DNA of 64,000 nucleotides from Curtobacterium sp. MCBD17_035 (GCF_003234815.2 NZ_CP126279.1:3162001-3226000); one strand, 5' to 3'; shown: positions 32,610 through 42,368, counted from the stretch's first letter. A program made the numbers and translations. Notes: generated from the letters alone by a model not told the origin.

Positions 32610-34078
32610 TGATGTCCTTCCTGACCCGCGCCGGCGATCGGCAGGCGGACGACGACCGTGAGCCCGCCACCCGGGGTGTCGTCGACCCGGATGGTCCCAC
32701 CCATGCCCTCGGTGAACCCGCGGGCGAGCGCGAGTCCGAGTCCGAGTCCGCTCTCGTTGTCCGTGTCCCCGAGCCGCTGGAAGGGCAGGAACACGTCCTC
32801 ACGGCGCGACGCCGGGATGCCCGGACCCGAGTCCGCGACGCGCAGCTCGACGACCGTGCCGGAGGCGGTCGCGGCCACGCGGACCCGCACGCCGTCCGGC
32901 GAGTAGCGCTGCGCGTTCGCGAGCAGGTTCACGACGACCCGCTGCAGGAGCACCGGATCGGCGCGGACGGGCAGGAGATCGGCGGGCAGGTCGAGGTCGA
33001 CGTCCGTGGGACCGAGTGCGAGCTCGTCGAGCGCCGGGGCGACGACGTCCTCCAGGGCGATCGTCTGCGGCGTCACCGCGAGCACCCCGGCCTGCACGCG
33101 GCTCACGTCGAGCAGGTCGGCCAGCAACGCCGCGAGGGACCGCAGGCTCTCGTCGGCGGTCGCGAGCAGTTCCTCCCGGTCGGACTCCGTCAGCGTGACG
33201 TCGGCTGCGCGGAGTCCGCCGATCGCCGCCGTGGCCGCGGCCATCGGGCGGCGCACGTCGTGTCCGACCGCGGCGAGCAGGGCGCTCCGGACCCGGTCGG
33301 TGGCCGCGATCCGCTCCGCGTCGACCGCGGCCCGGGCGAGCACGCGGTGCTCGAGCGCGGCGTCGACCTGCTGCTCGACGACGGCCAGGAGGCGCCGCTC
33401 ACCCGGTCCGACCGCGCCACCCCGGAACTCCACCACGCCACCACCCGGGAGGCTCCGGGTCGCGTCCGGCGTGCCGAGTACCGCCCCCGACGACGCGGCC
33501 ACGTCGTCGTCCTGCCGGACGAGCACGCTGTCGAACCCGAACGCCTCGCGGGTGCGGTCGACGAGCGCGGCGAGGGCGTCGTCGCCGCGGAGCACGCTCC
33601 CCGCGATGCCCGTGAGGAGGGCGGACTCCGCAGCGGCCCGGCGGGCGGTGCGGGAGTGCCGCGCCGAGCGGTCCACGACCACGCTGACGAGCACGGCGCT
33701 CACCACGTACAGGACGAGGCCCGCGAGGTGCGACGGCTGCTGGACCGTGATGCGGTGGACGGGAGCGACGAAGAAGTAGTCGAGCGACAGTCCCGACAGC
33801 ACCGCGGCGAGCACCGCCGGCCATGCGCCGCCGATGAGCGCGGCGACGAGCACGAGGAGCTGGTACGCCAACGCCTCGACCGTGATGTCCCCGCGGGCCC
33901 CGATCGCGACGAGCAGCCCGGTGAGCGACGGTCCGACGACGACCACCAACGCGACGGCACCGAGCACGCGGGACCGGCTGAGGCTGCCGGTCCGCCCGGT
34001 CGCGAACCGCACGGTGCGGCGGAGCACCGAGGAGTCGGGGTGGACCGCGCGATCGGCCTCGGGTCGTCGACGCTCCAT
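32606..34078 (-). CDS. Shortened KdpD-like sensor histidine kinase
   Basis: The 490-aa protein corresponds to the C-terminal half of KdpD. It has four transmembrane helices of the DUF4118 type, a GAF-like region, the phospho-acceptor H in AVGHDVRRPMAA, and ATPase motifs VVNLLANAQRYSPDG, DSGPGIP and GLGLGLAL. The N-terminal KdpD ATPase-like and UspA-like cytoplasmic domains are missing. It is strongly similar to the second half of the full KdpD at 39782-42304 and is coupled to kdpE by overlap. It probably phosphorylates KdpE with altered signal input. ATG 34078 is preferred over an upstream start at 34108. Confidence 0.87.
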   Translation of the reverse strand: MERRRPEADRAVHPDSSVLRRTVRFATGRTGSLSRSRVLGAVALVVVVGPSLTGLLVAIGARGDITVEALAYQLLVLVAALIGGAWPAVLAAVLSGLSLDYFFVAPVHRITVQQPSHLAGLVLYVVSAVLVSVVVDRSARHSRTARRAAAESALLTGIAGSVLRGDDALAALVDRTREAFGFDSVLVRQDDDVAASSGAVLGTPDATRSLPGGGVVEFRGGAVGPGERRLLAVVEQQVDAALEHRVLARAAVDAERIAATDRVRSALLAAVGHDVRRPMAAATAAIGGLRAADVTLTESDREELLATADESLRSLAALLADLLDVSRVQAGVLAVTPQTIALEDVVAPALDELALGPTDVDLDLPADLLPVRADPVLLQRVVVNLLANAQRYSPDGVRVRVAATASGTVVELRVADSGPGIPASRREDVFLPFQRLGDTDNESGLGLGLALARGFTEGMGGTIRVDDTPGGGLTVVVRLPIAGAGQEGHQ

Positions 34079-34125
34079 GCACTCATCCTGCCGTCTGGCT
34101 GCGTGCACCGCCTGTCACCGCACGA

Positions 34126-34131
34126 TATACT
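34126..34131 (+). promoter_or_regulatory. Near-consensus -10 box TATACT in an AT-rich patch
   Basis: TATACT lies in a short AT-rich island between the kinase (leftward) and Abi (rightward) genes. On the other strand the same patch reads TAGTAT, so it may serve both directions. A rightward transcript would start near 34138 and include the hairpin at 34171-34221. Confidence 0.45.
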
Positions 34132-34170
34132 ACGTATCAGAAAGGGGACACGGGCGACGACGACCCAGAG

Positions 34171-34221
34171 ACGGCAGAAGCTCCGGGTCCGCCGAGGCGG
34201 AATACCGGAGCTTCCTTCCGT
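34171..34221 (+). ncRNA. Long hairpin RNA candidate upstream of the Abi gene
   Basis: Arms GAAGCTCCGG (34177-34186) and CCGGAGCTTC (34205-34214) pair perfectly. An inner 5-bp stem has loop CGAG, and outer ACGG/CCGT pairs extend the structure to about 19 bp in total. It lies in the 150 nt between TATACT and the Abi start. It could be a structured leader, an attenuator, or an antitoxin RNA of the kind described for AbiF-type genes. The assignment as RNA is inference. Confidence 0.4.
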
Positions 34222-34281
34222 GGCCCAGGCGACATGCAGCAGAGGTCATCGAGGGCTTTCGAGAGGAACATACCACATTCC

Positions 34282-34971
34282 ATGCCTGATCCGGACGATG
34301 CCTGGTTCCGAGGCTGGGTGAGTGGCCCGAGGCTCGAACCGTACCTCCGAGCCGCGGGCCACGATGCCCGACGCGCTCGTGCGCTGTACGGATGGAACGC
34401 ACGGTTGGCGTCTGCTTTCCTCCACGACCTCGCGCATCTCGAGGTCGGTCTGCGGAACGCCTTCGACCGCGCGCTCTGCGACGCGGTCCTCGATGGCGAC
34501 GACCACTGGACGGACCGCCGGACGCTCCGTCAGCTGTTCCCGGTCCAGGCGCGTCCAGATCGACACACCGGTGGGATCCGAGACGCCAACGCCATCGCGC
34601 GCCGAAGGGTGGCCGAGGCGACCGCACGGGCGCGACCAGCAGACGGAAGCACCGTGCTCCCCGGCAAGATCATCGCCGAGCTGCCGTTCGGATTCTGGGC
34701 ACTGATGCCCACGGACCGTCTGGAACGGGGAGTCTGGCGACCGTACCTGCACCGTGTGTACGGACCGGGAACCCACCGCGATGACGTGCGCGACGCGCTC
34801 GACGCCCTCCGGCGGTTCCGGAACCGGGTCGCCCATCACGAGTGCATCATGCAGGGCGCGGAGACCCACCGCCGTCGGCTCGTCGGGCAGGTGCGCCGGC
34901 TGTCCGAGGAGGCCGCGCGCGACCTTGCCGCGCGCAGTGAGGTCGCGCGCCTCCTGCGCGAGCGCCCGTGA
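34282..34971 (+). CDS. Abi-family (AbiD/AbiF-like) HEPN protein, putative phage-defence RNase toxin
   Basis: The 229-aa protein matches actinobacterial Abi-like proteins: WVSGPRLEPYLRAAGHD, then ALYGWNARLASAFLHDLAHL, EVGLRNAFDRAL, GKIIAELPFGFW, and a C-terminal FRNRVAHHE that contains the RxxxxH (RNRVAH) HEPN nuclease motif. Family members cause abortive infection or act as RNase toxins. ATG 34282 is chosen because family similarity begins there; ATG 34234 would add 16 unrelated residues. The gene is the only defence-like gene inside the kdp locus, and its codon use is somewhat less G/C-biased than its neighbours, suggesting acquisition. Confidence 0.8.
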   Translation: MPDPDDAWFRGWVSGPRLEPYLRAAGHDARRARALYGWNARLASAFLHDLAHLEVGLRNAFDRALCDAVLDGDDHWTDRRTLRQLFPVQARPDRHTGGIRDANAIARRRVAEATARARPADGSTVLPGKIIAELPFGFWALMPTDRLERGVWRPYLHRVYGPGTHRDDVRDALDALRRFRNRVAHHECIMQGAETHRRRLVGQVRRLSEEAARDLAARSEVARLLRERP

Positions 34972-34989
34972 CGCGCGCCGGGGGCAGGT

Positions 34990-35034
34990 GTTAGTGGTCC
35001 GTACGGCTTCGCTCCGGGGGCGTTAGGGATCCGT
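34990..35034 (+). promoter_or_regulatory. Two 13-bp direct repeats 32 bp apart upstream of kdp
   Basis: GTTAGTGGTCCGT (34990-35002) and GTTAGGGATCCGT (35022-35034) match at 11 of 13 positions. The 32-bp spacing is three helical turns. They sit upstream of the kdp genes where KdpE would bind. No experimental basis; a candidate site only. Confidence 0.4.
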
Positions 35035-35040
35035 GAGGAC

Positions 35041-35064
35041 GCCCGGCCGGACTCCGCGCCGGGC
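35041..35064 (+). other. Leader hairpin upstream of the kdp operon
   Basis: GCCCGGC and GCCGGGC form a 7-bp stem at the start of a roughly 80-nt GC-rich leader before the first small kdp gene. I could not match the leader to a c-di-AMP riboswitch consensus. Confidence 0.35.
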
Positions 35065-35143
35065 GCACGATCGCTTCCGGCATCCGGATCGGGTGCGGCC
35101 CCGGCTCCGGCCTCGGCCAGCTGACAACCAGGAGTTGGTCCTC

Positions 35144-35227
35144 GTGTTCGACGTGTTCGTCGTCCTCGGCACGGTCGCGCTGTTCGGCGTGATCGCGCTC
35201 ATCGGCAAGGGGGTGGAGCGCCTGTGA
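35144..35227 (+). CDS. 27-aa single-helix membrane peptide at the head of the kdp operon
   Basis: GTG 35144 is preceded by AGGAG about 9 nt upstream and encodes a short acidic N-terminus, one hydrophobic helix ([20 protein letters not shown]) and the end VERL. Its stop overlaps the GTG start of kdpF (GTGA), so it is translationally coupled to the operon. It looks like a second KdpF-sized subunit or a regulatory small membrane protein. No function is known to me. Confidence 0.65.
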   Translation: MFDVFVVLGTVALFGVIALIGKGVERL

Positions 35228-35313
35228 TCGTCATCACCATCGCCGCGGCCGTGCTCGGCATCGCCGCCATCGGCTACCTCGTGTGGGCGCTCGTCCGCCC
35301 GGAGCAGTTCTGA
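35224..35313 (+). CDS. kdpF: KdpF, small subunit of the K+-transporting ATPase
   Basis: The 29-aa peptide has one transmembrane helix and the typical end [13 protein letters not shown] (E. coli KdpF ends LVYALINAEAF). It stabilises the KdpABC complex in the membrane. GTG 35224 overlaps the preceding stop; the TGATG junction couples it to kdpA. Confidence 0.85.
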   Translation: MIVITIAAAVLGIAAIGYLVWALVRPEQF

Positions 35314-36998
35314 TGAGCGCCGCGGAGACCTGGGCGGGCATCGCGTCCGTCGCGGCACTCGTGCTGCTCCTCGTCGTCGTCCACCGCTCGCTCGGCGACC
35401 ACATGGCCCGCATCTACACCCCCACGAAGCACATGCGGGTCGAGCGCGGCGTCTACCGGCTCATCGGGGTCGACCCCGACGCGGAGCAGTCGTGGCCCGC
35501 GTACCTGCGGAGCGTCCTGCTGTTCAGCGTGGTCGGCGTGTTCGCCATCGACACGCTCGAGCGTCTGCAGGCCGTGCTCCCCGCGAGCCTCGGACTCCCC
35601 GCGGTCACGCCGAGCCTGGCGTTCGACACGGCGGTCTCGTTCGTGACGAACACGAACTGGCAGTCGCACTCCCCCGAGCTCACGATGGGCTACACGGTCC
35701 AGATGGCCGGCCTGGCCGTGCAGAACTTCCTGTCGGCCGCGGTCGGCATGGCGGTCGCCGCGGCGCTCGTCCGCGGGTTCGCCCGGCGACGTACCGGGAC
35801 CCTCGGCAACTTCTGGGTGGACACGGTCCGCACGGTGTGGCGTCTGCTGCTGCCGGTGTCCTTCGTGTTCGCGATCGTCCTCATCGCGGGCGGTGCGGTG
35901 CAGAACTTCCTCGACCCGACCACCGTCCACACGCTCGCGGGCGGCACGCAGACGATCGCGGGTGGCCCCGCGGCGTCGCAGGAGGCCATCAAGGAGTTCG
36001 GCACGAACGGCGGCGGGTTCTTCAACGCGAACTCCGCCCACCCGTTCGAGAACCCGCAGCCGTGGACGAACCTCCTCGAGGTGTTCCTGCTGCTGGCGAT
36101 CCCGTTCAGCCTGCCGCGCACGTTCGGCACGATGGTCGGCGACCGCCGCCAGGGGTACGCCATCCTCGCCACGATGAGCGTCATCTTCCTCGTCTCGCTC
36201 TCGGCGATGTCGTCACTCGAGCTCGCCGGCGGCGGCACCGCGGCCCACCTCGCGGGTGCCGCGATGGAGGGCAAGGAGGTCCGGTTCGGCGTCATCGGGA
36301 CGACGATCTTCAACACCTCCTCGACCATCACGTCCACCGGCGCCGTGGACGGCATGATCGACAGCCAGACCCCGCTCGGCGGCATGATGGCGATGATCAA
36401 CATCATGCTCGGCGAGATCGCGCCGGGTGGGACCGGGTCCGGCCTGTACGGCATGCTCGTCCTCGCCGTCATCACGGTGTTCATCGCCGGCCTGCTCGTC
36501 GGCCGCACGCCCGAGTACCTCGGCAAGAAGATCCGTGCCCGCGAGATGACGTTCGCGTCCCTGTACGTGCTCGTCACACCGGCGATCGTCCTGCTCGGTG
36601 CGGGACTCTCCCTCGTGATCCCCGGCGTCGCCCAGCAGGTCGAGCACACCTCGATCTCCAACCCGGGCAACCACGGGTTCTCCGAGCTGCTCTACGCGTT
36701 CACGAGCGCCACGAACAACAACGGGTCCGCGTTCGGCGGCATCACCGCGAACACGACGTGGATGAACTCGGCCCTCGCGGTCGCGATGGCCCTGGGCCGG
36801 TTCGTCCCGATCGTGCTCGTGCTCGCGCTCGCCGGGTCCCTCGCCCAGCAGGACCACGTGCCCGCCACCTCCGGGACGCTGCCGACGCACCGCCCGCTGT
36901 TCATCGTCCTGCTCGCCGGTGTCGCCGTGATCGTCACCGCCCTGACCTACTTCCCGGTCCTCGCACTGGGCCCCCTCGCAGAAGGACTCGTCCGATGA
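35313..36998 (+). CDS. kdpA: KdpA, K+-binding subunit
   Basis: The 561-aa polytopic protein has the KdpA-specific selectivity-filter-like segments [42 protein letters not shown] and [11 protein letters not shown]. It forms the K+ path of the high-affinity P-type importer. It overlaps kdpF and kdpB by 1-4 nt. Its length matches the usual ~560 aa. Confidence 0.95.
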   Translation: MSAAETWAGIASVAALVLLLVVVHRSLGDHMARIYTPTKHMRVERGVYRLIGVDPDAEQSWPAYLRSVLLFSVVGVFAIDTLERLQAVLPASLGLPAVTPSLAFDTAVSFVTNTNWQSHSPELTMGYTVQMAGLAVQNFLSAAVGMAVAAALVRGFARRRTGTLGNFWVDTVRTVWRLLLPVSFVFAIVLIAGGAVQNFLDPTTVHTLAGGTQTIAGGPAASQEAIKEFGTNGGGFFNANSAHPFENPQPWTNLLEVFLLLAIPFSLPRTFGTMVGDRRQGYAILATMSVIFLVSLSAMSSLELAGGGTAAHLAGAAMEGKEVRFGVIGTTIFNTSSTITSTGAVDGMIDSQTPLGGMMAMINIMLGEIAPGGTGSGLYGMLVLAVITVFIAGLLVGRTPEYLGKKIRAREMTFASLYVLVTPAIVLLGAGLSLVIPGVAQQVEHTSISNPGNHGFSELLYAFTSATNNNGSAFGGITANTTWMNSALAVAMALGRFVPIVLVLALAGSLAQQDHVPATSGTLPTHRPLFIVLLAGVAVIVTALTYFPVLALGPLAEGLVR

Positions 36999-39136
36999 GC
37001 ACCATCGCTCCCGACACCGAGGACACGACCGTGTCCGACCACCCCACCCGGCGGAACGCCGCGTTCGGCCCCCGGCAGCTCGCCGCCGGCCTCCCGGGCG
37101 CCGTCCGCAAGCTCGACCCCCGCATGATGTGGGGGAACCCCGTCATGTTCATCGTCGAGGTCGGCGCCGCACTGACGACGGTCACCGCGATCGTCGACCC
37201 CCTCTCGCACGAGCCGGCAGCGGGCGCCGCGGCCGTCCCCGCGTCCTTCACCTGGGCGATCGCGATCTGGCTCTGGCTCACGGTCGTGTTCGCGAACCTC
37301 GCCGAGTCCGTGGCCGAGGGGCGGGGCAAGGCGCAGGCCGACGCGCTCCGGAAGACCCGCAGCACGACGACGGCCCGCCGTGTCGTCGCGTACGACCGAG
37401 CCGGGGACCCCGCTGCCCACCGGGCACAGACCGAGGAGGTCGCCAGCGTCGACCTGGCCAAGGGCGACGTCGTGCTCGTCGAGGCGAACGACGTGATCCC
37501 GGGCGACGGCGACGTCATCGACGGCATCGCCTCGGTCGACGAATCGGCCGTCACGGGCGAGTCCGCCCCCGTCATCCGCGAGTCCGGCGGCGACCGATCG
37601 GCCGTCACGGGCGGCACGCGCGTGCTGTCCGACCGGATCGTCGTGCGGATCACGTCGACGCCGGGCGAGACGTTCATCGACCGGATGATCCGGCTCGTCG
37701 AGGGCGCGGCACGGCAGAAGACCCCGAACGAGATCGCGCTCAACATCCTGCTCGCGTCGCTGTCGATCATCTTCGTCATCGTCTGCCTCACACTCCAGCC
37801 ACTCGCCGGCCTCGTCGGGTCGACCGTCAGCGTCACGGTGCTCATCGCCCTGCTGGTCTGCCTCATCCCGACCACGATCGGCGCGCTGCTCTCCGCGATC
37901 GGCATCGCCGGCATGGACCGGCTGGTCCAGCACAACGTGCTCGCGATGTCGGGCCGCGCGGTCGAGGCCGCCGGCGACATCACCACACTGCTCCTCGACA
38001 AGACCGGCACGATCACGTACGGCAACCGCCGGGCCTCCCGGGTCGTCCCGGTCGGCGCGGTGACGGAGGCCGAACTCATGGCCGCCACCGCGCTCTCGTC
38101 GGCCGCCGACGGCACGCCGGAGGGCCGCTCGATCGTGGAGCTCGCCGCCCAGGCCGGCGCCCCGACGGGCGCCCCCGCGGGCGCGGTCGAGGTCCCCTTC
38201 ACGGCGCAGACCCGCATGTCCGGTGTCGACCTCCGTGACGGCACGCAGGTCCGGAAGGGCGCCGCGGCCGCGGTGCTCGACTGGGCCGGGACGAGCGACA
38301 GCGCCGTGGTCGCCCAGGTCGACGCCACCGTGGCGGAGATCTCGGACCAGGGCGGGACCCCACTCGTCGTCGCGCGCCGGGACGCGGACGGCACCACGGC
38401 CCTCCTCGGCGTCGTGCACCTCAAGGACGTCGTCAAGGACGGCATCGCCGAGCGCTTCGCGGACATGCGCGCCATGGGCATCCGCACCGTCATGATCACG
38501 GGTGACAACCCGCGCACGGCGGCCGCGATCGCGGCCGAGGCGGGCGTCGACGACTTCCTCGCCGAGGCGACGCCCGAGGACAAGCTGCGGCTCATCAAGC
38601 AGGAGCAGGAGGGCGGCAACCTCGTCGCGATGACCGGTGACGGCACGAACGACGCCCCGGCGCTCGCCCAGGCCGACGTCGGCGTCGCGATGAACACGGG
38701 CACGACCGCGGCCAAGGAGGCCGGCAACATGGTCGACCTCGACTCGGACCCGACGAAGCTCATCGACGTCGTGCGGATCGGCAAGCAGTTGCTCATCACC
38801 CGCGGGGCGCTCACCACGTTCTCGATCGCGAACGACGTCGCGAAGTACTTCGCGATCATCCCCGCGATGTTCCAGGTGGCGTTCCCCGGCCTGGCGGTGC
38901 TCAACGTCATGCACCTGCACAGCCCGGCGTCGGCGATCCTCAGCGCGGTCGTGTTCAACGCGCTCGTCATCGTCGCGCTCATCCCCCTGTCGCTCCGCGG
39001 CGTCACGTACCGGGCGGCGTCCGCGTCGAGCATCCTCGGCCGGAACCTGCTCGTCTACGGCCTCGGGGGCGTCATCGTGCCGTTCATCGGCATCAAGATC
39101 ATCGACCTCATCGTCGGTCTCATCCCGGGCTTCTGA
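36995..39136 (+). CDS. kdpB: KdpB, P-type ATPase catalytic subunit
   Basis: The 713-aa P-type ATPase has a TGES actuator loop (AVTGESAPV), phosphorylation Asp335 in DKTGTIT, hinge [20 protein letters not shown] and the expected transmembrane segments. It energises K+ uptake by KdpA. ATGA overlap with kdpA. Confidence 0.96.
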   Translation: MSTIAPDTEDTTVSDHPTRRNAAFGPRQLAAGLPGAVRKLDPRMMWGNPVMFIVEVGAALTTVTAIVDPLSHEPAAGAAAVPASFTWAIAIWLWLTVVFANLAESVAEGRGKAQADALRKTRSTTTARRVVAYDRAGDPAAHRAQTEEVASVDLAKGDVVLVEANDVIPGDGDVIDGIASVDESAVTGESAPVIRESGGDRSAVTGGTRVLSDRIVVRITSTPGETFIDRMIRLVEGAARQKTPNEIALNILLASLSIIFVIVCLTLQPLAGLVGSTVSVTVLIALLVCLIPTTIGALLSAIGIAGMDRLVQHNVLAMSGRAVEAAGDITTLLLDKTGTITYGNRRASRVVPVGAVTEAELMAATALSSAADGTPEGRSIVELAAQAGAPTGAPAGAVEVPFTAQTRMSGVDLRDGTQVRKGAAAAVLDWAGTSDSAVVAQVDATVAEISDQGGTPLVVARRDADGTTALLGVVHLKDVVKDGIAERFADMRAMGIRTVMITGDNPRTAAAIAAEAGVDDFLAEATPEDKLRLIKQEQEGGNLVAMTGDGTNDAPALAQADVGVAMNTGTTAAKEAGNMVDLDSDPTKLIDVVRIGKQLLITRGALTTFSIANDVAKYFAIIPAMFQVAFPGLAVLNVMHLHSPASAILSAVVFNALVIVALIPLSLRGVTYRAASASSILGRNLLVYGLGGVIVPFIGIKIIDLIVGLIPGF

Positions 39137-39161
39137 GCCCGGCTACGAGGAGTTCCACACC

Positions 39162-39770
39162 ATGGCATCGACACGCACCACACTCCGCACGGCGGGCGTC
39201 GCCCTCCGTCTCACCGTCCTCAGCACGATCGTCCTCGGCGTCGGGTACCCGCTCGCCGTCTGGGGCGTCGGGCAGGTCGCGTTCCCGCACCAGGCGAACG
39301 GCTCGATGGTCCAGGACTCGTCCGGCCACGTCGTCGGCTCGTCGCTCGTCGGCCAGTCGTTCACGACGCGGAAGGGCGCCACGATCGACCGTTGGTTCCG
39401 GTCGCGCCCCTCCGCGGCGGGGGATGGGTACGACGCCAACGCGTCCTCCGGCTCGAACCTCGGCCCGGACAACCCCGACCTCGTCACGGCCGTCCGGGAC
39501 CGCCGCGCCGCCATCGCGAAGGCCGACGGCGTGCCCGTCTCCTCCGTGCCGGCCGACGCCGTCACCGCGTCCGGCTCGGGCCTCGACCCCGACATCAGCC
39601 CGGCGTCCGCGCTCGAGCAGGTCGACCGCGTCGCCCACGCCCGCGGCCTGTCCACGGCGCGGGTCCGGCAGCTCGTCGAGGACCACACCGCCGGACGCCA
39701 GCTCGGGTTCCTCGGTGACCCGACGGTGGACGTGCTCGAGCTCAACCTCGCGCTCGCCGACCTGCGCTGA
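39162..39770 (+). CDS. kdpC: KdpC subunit
   Basis: The 202-aa protein has one N-terminal transmembrane helix (RLTVLSTIVLGVGYPLAVW) and an exterior domain with SLVGQSF, FRSRPSA and SGSGLDPDISPASA, which are characteristic of KdpC. It completes the KdpFABC complex. GAGGAG precedes ATG 39162. Confidence 0.95.
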   Translation: MASTRTTLRTAGVALRLTVLSTIVLGVGYPLAVWGVGQVAFPHQANGSMVQDSSGHVVGSSLVGQSFTTRKGATIDRWFRSRPSAAGDGYDANASSGSNLGPDNPDLVTAVRDRRAAIAKADGVPVSSVPADAVTASGSGLDPDISPASALEQVDRVAHARGLSTARVRQLVEDHTAGRQLGFLGDPTVDVLELNLALADLR

Positions 39771-39781
39771 GGACGACGAGC

Positions 39782-42304
39782 ATGCAACGGGGACGCCTCC
39801 GGGTCCTGCTCGGCGCCGCCCCGGGCGTCGGCAAGACCTACACCATGCTCGAGGAGGGCCGCCGCCTCCGCGACGAGGGCCGTGACGTCGTCGTGTCCGT
39901 GGTGGAGACCCACGGCCGCGCGGCGACCGCGGCCCTCGTCGCGGGGCTCGAGCTGGTCCCGCGGCGCACGGTCGAACACCGCGGCGTCCGGCTCGACGAC
40001 ATGGACCTGGAGGCCGTGCTCGCCCGCCGCCCGGACGTCGCGCTCGTCGACGAACTCGCCCACACGAACGCGCCCGGCAGTCCGCACGACAAGCGCTGGC
40101 AGGACGTCGAGGCGATCCTCGCCGCCGGGATCGACGTGATCTCGACGGTGAACGTGCAGCACATGCAGTCGCTGTCGACCGTCGTGCAGGAGATCACGGG
40201 CACGGTGCAGCGCGAGACCGTCCCCGACGCGGTCGTCCGGGCCGCCGACCAGATCGAGGTCGTCGACCTCTCGCCACAGGCCCTGCGAGACCGGCTCTCC
40301 GACGGGCTGGTCTACCCCGCGGCTCGGATCGACGCCGCGCTGTCCAACTACTTCCGGCTCGGGAACCTGACGGCGCTCCGCGAGCTCGCGCTCCTCTGGC
40401 TCGCCGACGAGGTCGACGACGCCCTGAAGAAGTACCGCGCCGAGCACGGCATCCAGCACAAGTGGGAGGCCCGGGATCGCGTCCTGGTCGCACTCACCGG
40501 CGGTCCCGAGGGCGAGACCCTGCTCCGCCGCGGGGCACGGATCGCCGCCCGGTCCGCCGGCGGCGAGCTCGCCGCCGTGCACGTCACCACGAGCGACGGC
40601 CTCCGCGAGCGCCATCCGGGTGCGCTCGGTCGCCAGCGCGCACTCGTCGAGCAGCTCGGCGGCACCTACCACCAGGTCGTCGGGGACGACGTCCCGACCA
40701 CGCTCGTGCGGTTCGCCCGATCCGTCGACGCGACCCAGATCGTGATCGGGGTGAGCCGTCGGTCGCGGGTGCTCGCCGCGCTGACCGGTCCGGGCATCGG
40801 CACGACCATCGTGCGCGAGTCCGGTGACATCGACGTCCACATCGTGACGCACAGCGCCGCCGGGGGCCGCCTCGCACTCCCCCGACTGGGCGGCAGTCTG
40901 TCGCGCTCCCGGGTCGTGGCCGCGTTCCTCCTGGCCCTCGCGATCGGGCCGCTCCTGACGTTCGTGCTGTCCTCCGTGGGCGACCGCGACGCGATCACGG
41001 TCGAGGTGCTCGCCTACCAGATGCTCGTGCTCGTCGTGGCGCTCGTCGGCGGGATGTGGCCGGCCGTGTTCGCCGCGGTGCTGTCGGGGCTGTCCCTCGA
41101 CTTCTTCTTCGTGCAACCCCTGTACACGGTGACCGTGCAACGGCCCTGGCACCTCGCGGCCCTCATCCTCTACGTGGCGAGCGCCGTCGCGGTGAGCTGG
41201 GTCGTGGACCGGTCCGCGCGACGATCGCGCGCCGCCCGCCGTGCCGCCGCCGAGTCCGCGCTCCTGGTCGGGATCGCCGGCAGCGTCCTGCGCGGGGACG
41301 ACGCCCTGCAGGCACTCGTCGACCGAGCGCGTGAGGCGTTCGGGTTCGACGGTGTGCTCGTCCGGCAGGGTGAGGACGTCGTCGCCGAGGCCGGCGCCGT
41401 GCATGGTGCGCCGAGCGCGACCACGCGCCTCCAGTCCGGCGGCACCGTCGAGTTCCACGGTTCCGCCGACCCGGGCGGACAGCGGTTGCTCCGCGTCGTC
41501 GAGCGGCAGATCGACGTGGCGCTCGACCACCGCACCCTGGCGCGGACGGCGGGCGAGGCGGAGCGGATCGCGGCGGCGGACCGGGTGCGCAGCGCCATCC
41601 TCGCCGCCGTCGGGCACGACGTGCGTCGGCCGCTGGCCGCCGCGTCGGCCGCGATCCAAGGCCTCCGCGCGCAGGACGTCACCCTGTCCGACCACGACCG
41701 GGAGGTCCTCCTCACCACCGCCGACGAGAGCCTGCGGACCCTCGGGTCACTGCTCGCGGACCTGCTCGACGTCTCGCGGGTCCAGGCGGGCGCGCTCGCC
41801 GTGGCGACCGCACCGATCGGCGTCGACACCGTCGTCGCTCCGGCGCTCGACGAGCTCGAGCTCGGCCCGGGCGCCGTCGACCTCGACCTGCCCGCCGAGC
41901 TCCCGCCGGTCCGTGCCGACGCGGTGCTGCTGCAGCGGGTCGTCGTGAACCTGCTCGCGAACGCCGAGCGGTACGCCCCCGCCGGCACCCGCGTCCGCGT
42001 GGCGGCGAGCGCCTTCGGCGGCATGGTCGAGCTGCGCATCGCGGACCAGGGCCCGGGCATCCCACCGGAGCGTCGGGACGACGTGTTCATGCCGTTCCAG
42101 CGACTCGGGGACACGGACAACGACACGGGGCTCGGCCTCGGACTGGCGCTCGCCCGCGGGTTCATCGAGGCGATGGACGGATCGGTCGAGGTCGACGACA
42201 CCCCGGGCGGCGGCCTGACCGTCGTCGTGCGGCTCCCCATCGCGGGACACCTCGGCGTCGGAACCGTCACCACGCACACGCACGGCACGGCGACGAGCAC
42301 GTGA
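39782..42304 (+). CDS. kdpD: KdpD full-length sensor histidine kinase
   Basis: The 840-aa protein has an N-terminal KdpD domain with Walker A GAAPGVGKTYTML and LVDELAHTNAPGS, a UspA-like domain (~245-370), four DUF4118 helices, a GAF-like region, the phospho-acceptor His in AVGHDVRRPLAA, and N/G boxes NLLANAERYAP, DQGPGIP and GLGLGLAL. It senses K+ limitation or ionic stress and phosphorylates KdpE. It follows kdpC by 11 nt. Unusually, it is separated from kdpE and is the second KdpD-type kinase of the locus. Confidence 0.95.
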   Translation: MQRGRLRVLLGAAPGVGKTYTMLEEGRRLRDEGRDVVVSVVETHGRAATAALVAGLELVPRRTVEHRGVRLDDMDLEAVLARRPDVALVDELAHTNAPGSPHDKRWQDVEAILAAGIDVISTVNVQHMQSLSTVVQEITGTVQRETVPDAVVRAADQIEVVDLSPQALRDRLSDGLVYPAARIDAALSNYFRLGNLTALRELALLWLADEVDDALKKYRAEHGIQHKWEARDRVLVALTGGPEGETLLRRGARIAARSAGGELAAVHVTTSDGLRERHPGALGRQRALVEQLGGTYHQVVGDDVPTTLVRFARSVDATQIVIGVSRRSRVLAALTGPGIGTTIVRESGDIDVHIVTHSAAGGRLALPRLGGSLSRSRVVAAFLLALAIGPLLTFVLSSVGDRDAITVEVLAYQMLVLVVALVGGMWPAVFAAVLSGLSLDFFFVQPLYTVTVQRPWHLAALILYVASAVAVSWVVDRSARRSRAARRAAAESALLVGIAGSVLRGDDALQALVDRAREAFGFDGVLVRQGEDVVAEAGAVHGAPSATTRLQSGGTVEFHGSADPGGQRLLRVVERQIDVALDHRTLARTAGEAERIAAADRVRSAILAAVGHDVRRPLAAASAAIQGLRAQDVTLSDHDREVLLTTADESLRTLGSLLADLLDVSRVQAGALAVATAPIGVDTVVAPALDELELGPGAVDLDLPAELPPVRADAVLLQRVVVNLLANAERYAPAGTRVRVAASAFGGMVELRIADQGPGIPPERRDDVFMPFQRLGDTDNDTGLGLGLALARGFIEAMDGSVEVDDTPGGGLTVVVRLPIAGHLGVGTVTTHTHGTATST

Positions 42305-42368
42305 CGGGCCCGCACTGCGCCTCCCGGTCGCTGGCGCGCGAAGCGGGCCGAGGGAGGAAGATCGGAGC

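Noticed and set aside
35034-35143. c-di-AMP (ydaO-type) riboswitch in the kdp leader
   Set aside because: Kdp operons can be under such control, but I could not find the conserved riboswitch core sequences; only a simple hairpin is evident.
39143-41695. Long minus-strand frame opposite kdpC/kdpD
   Set aside because: A shadow frame: its composition is that of antisense high-GC coding DNA, and the plus strand encodes complete Kdp proteins.
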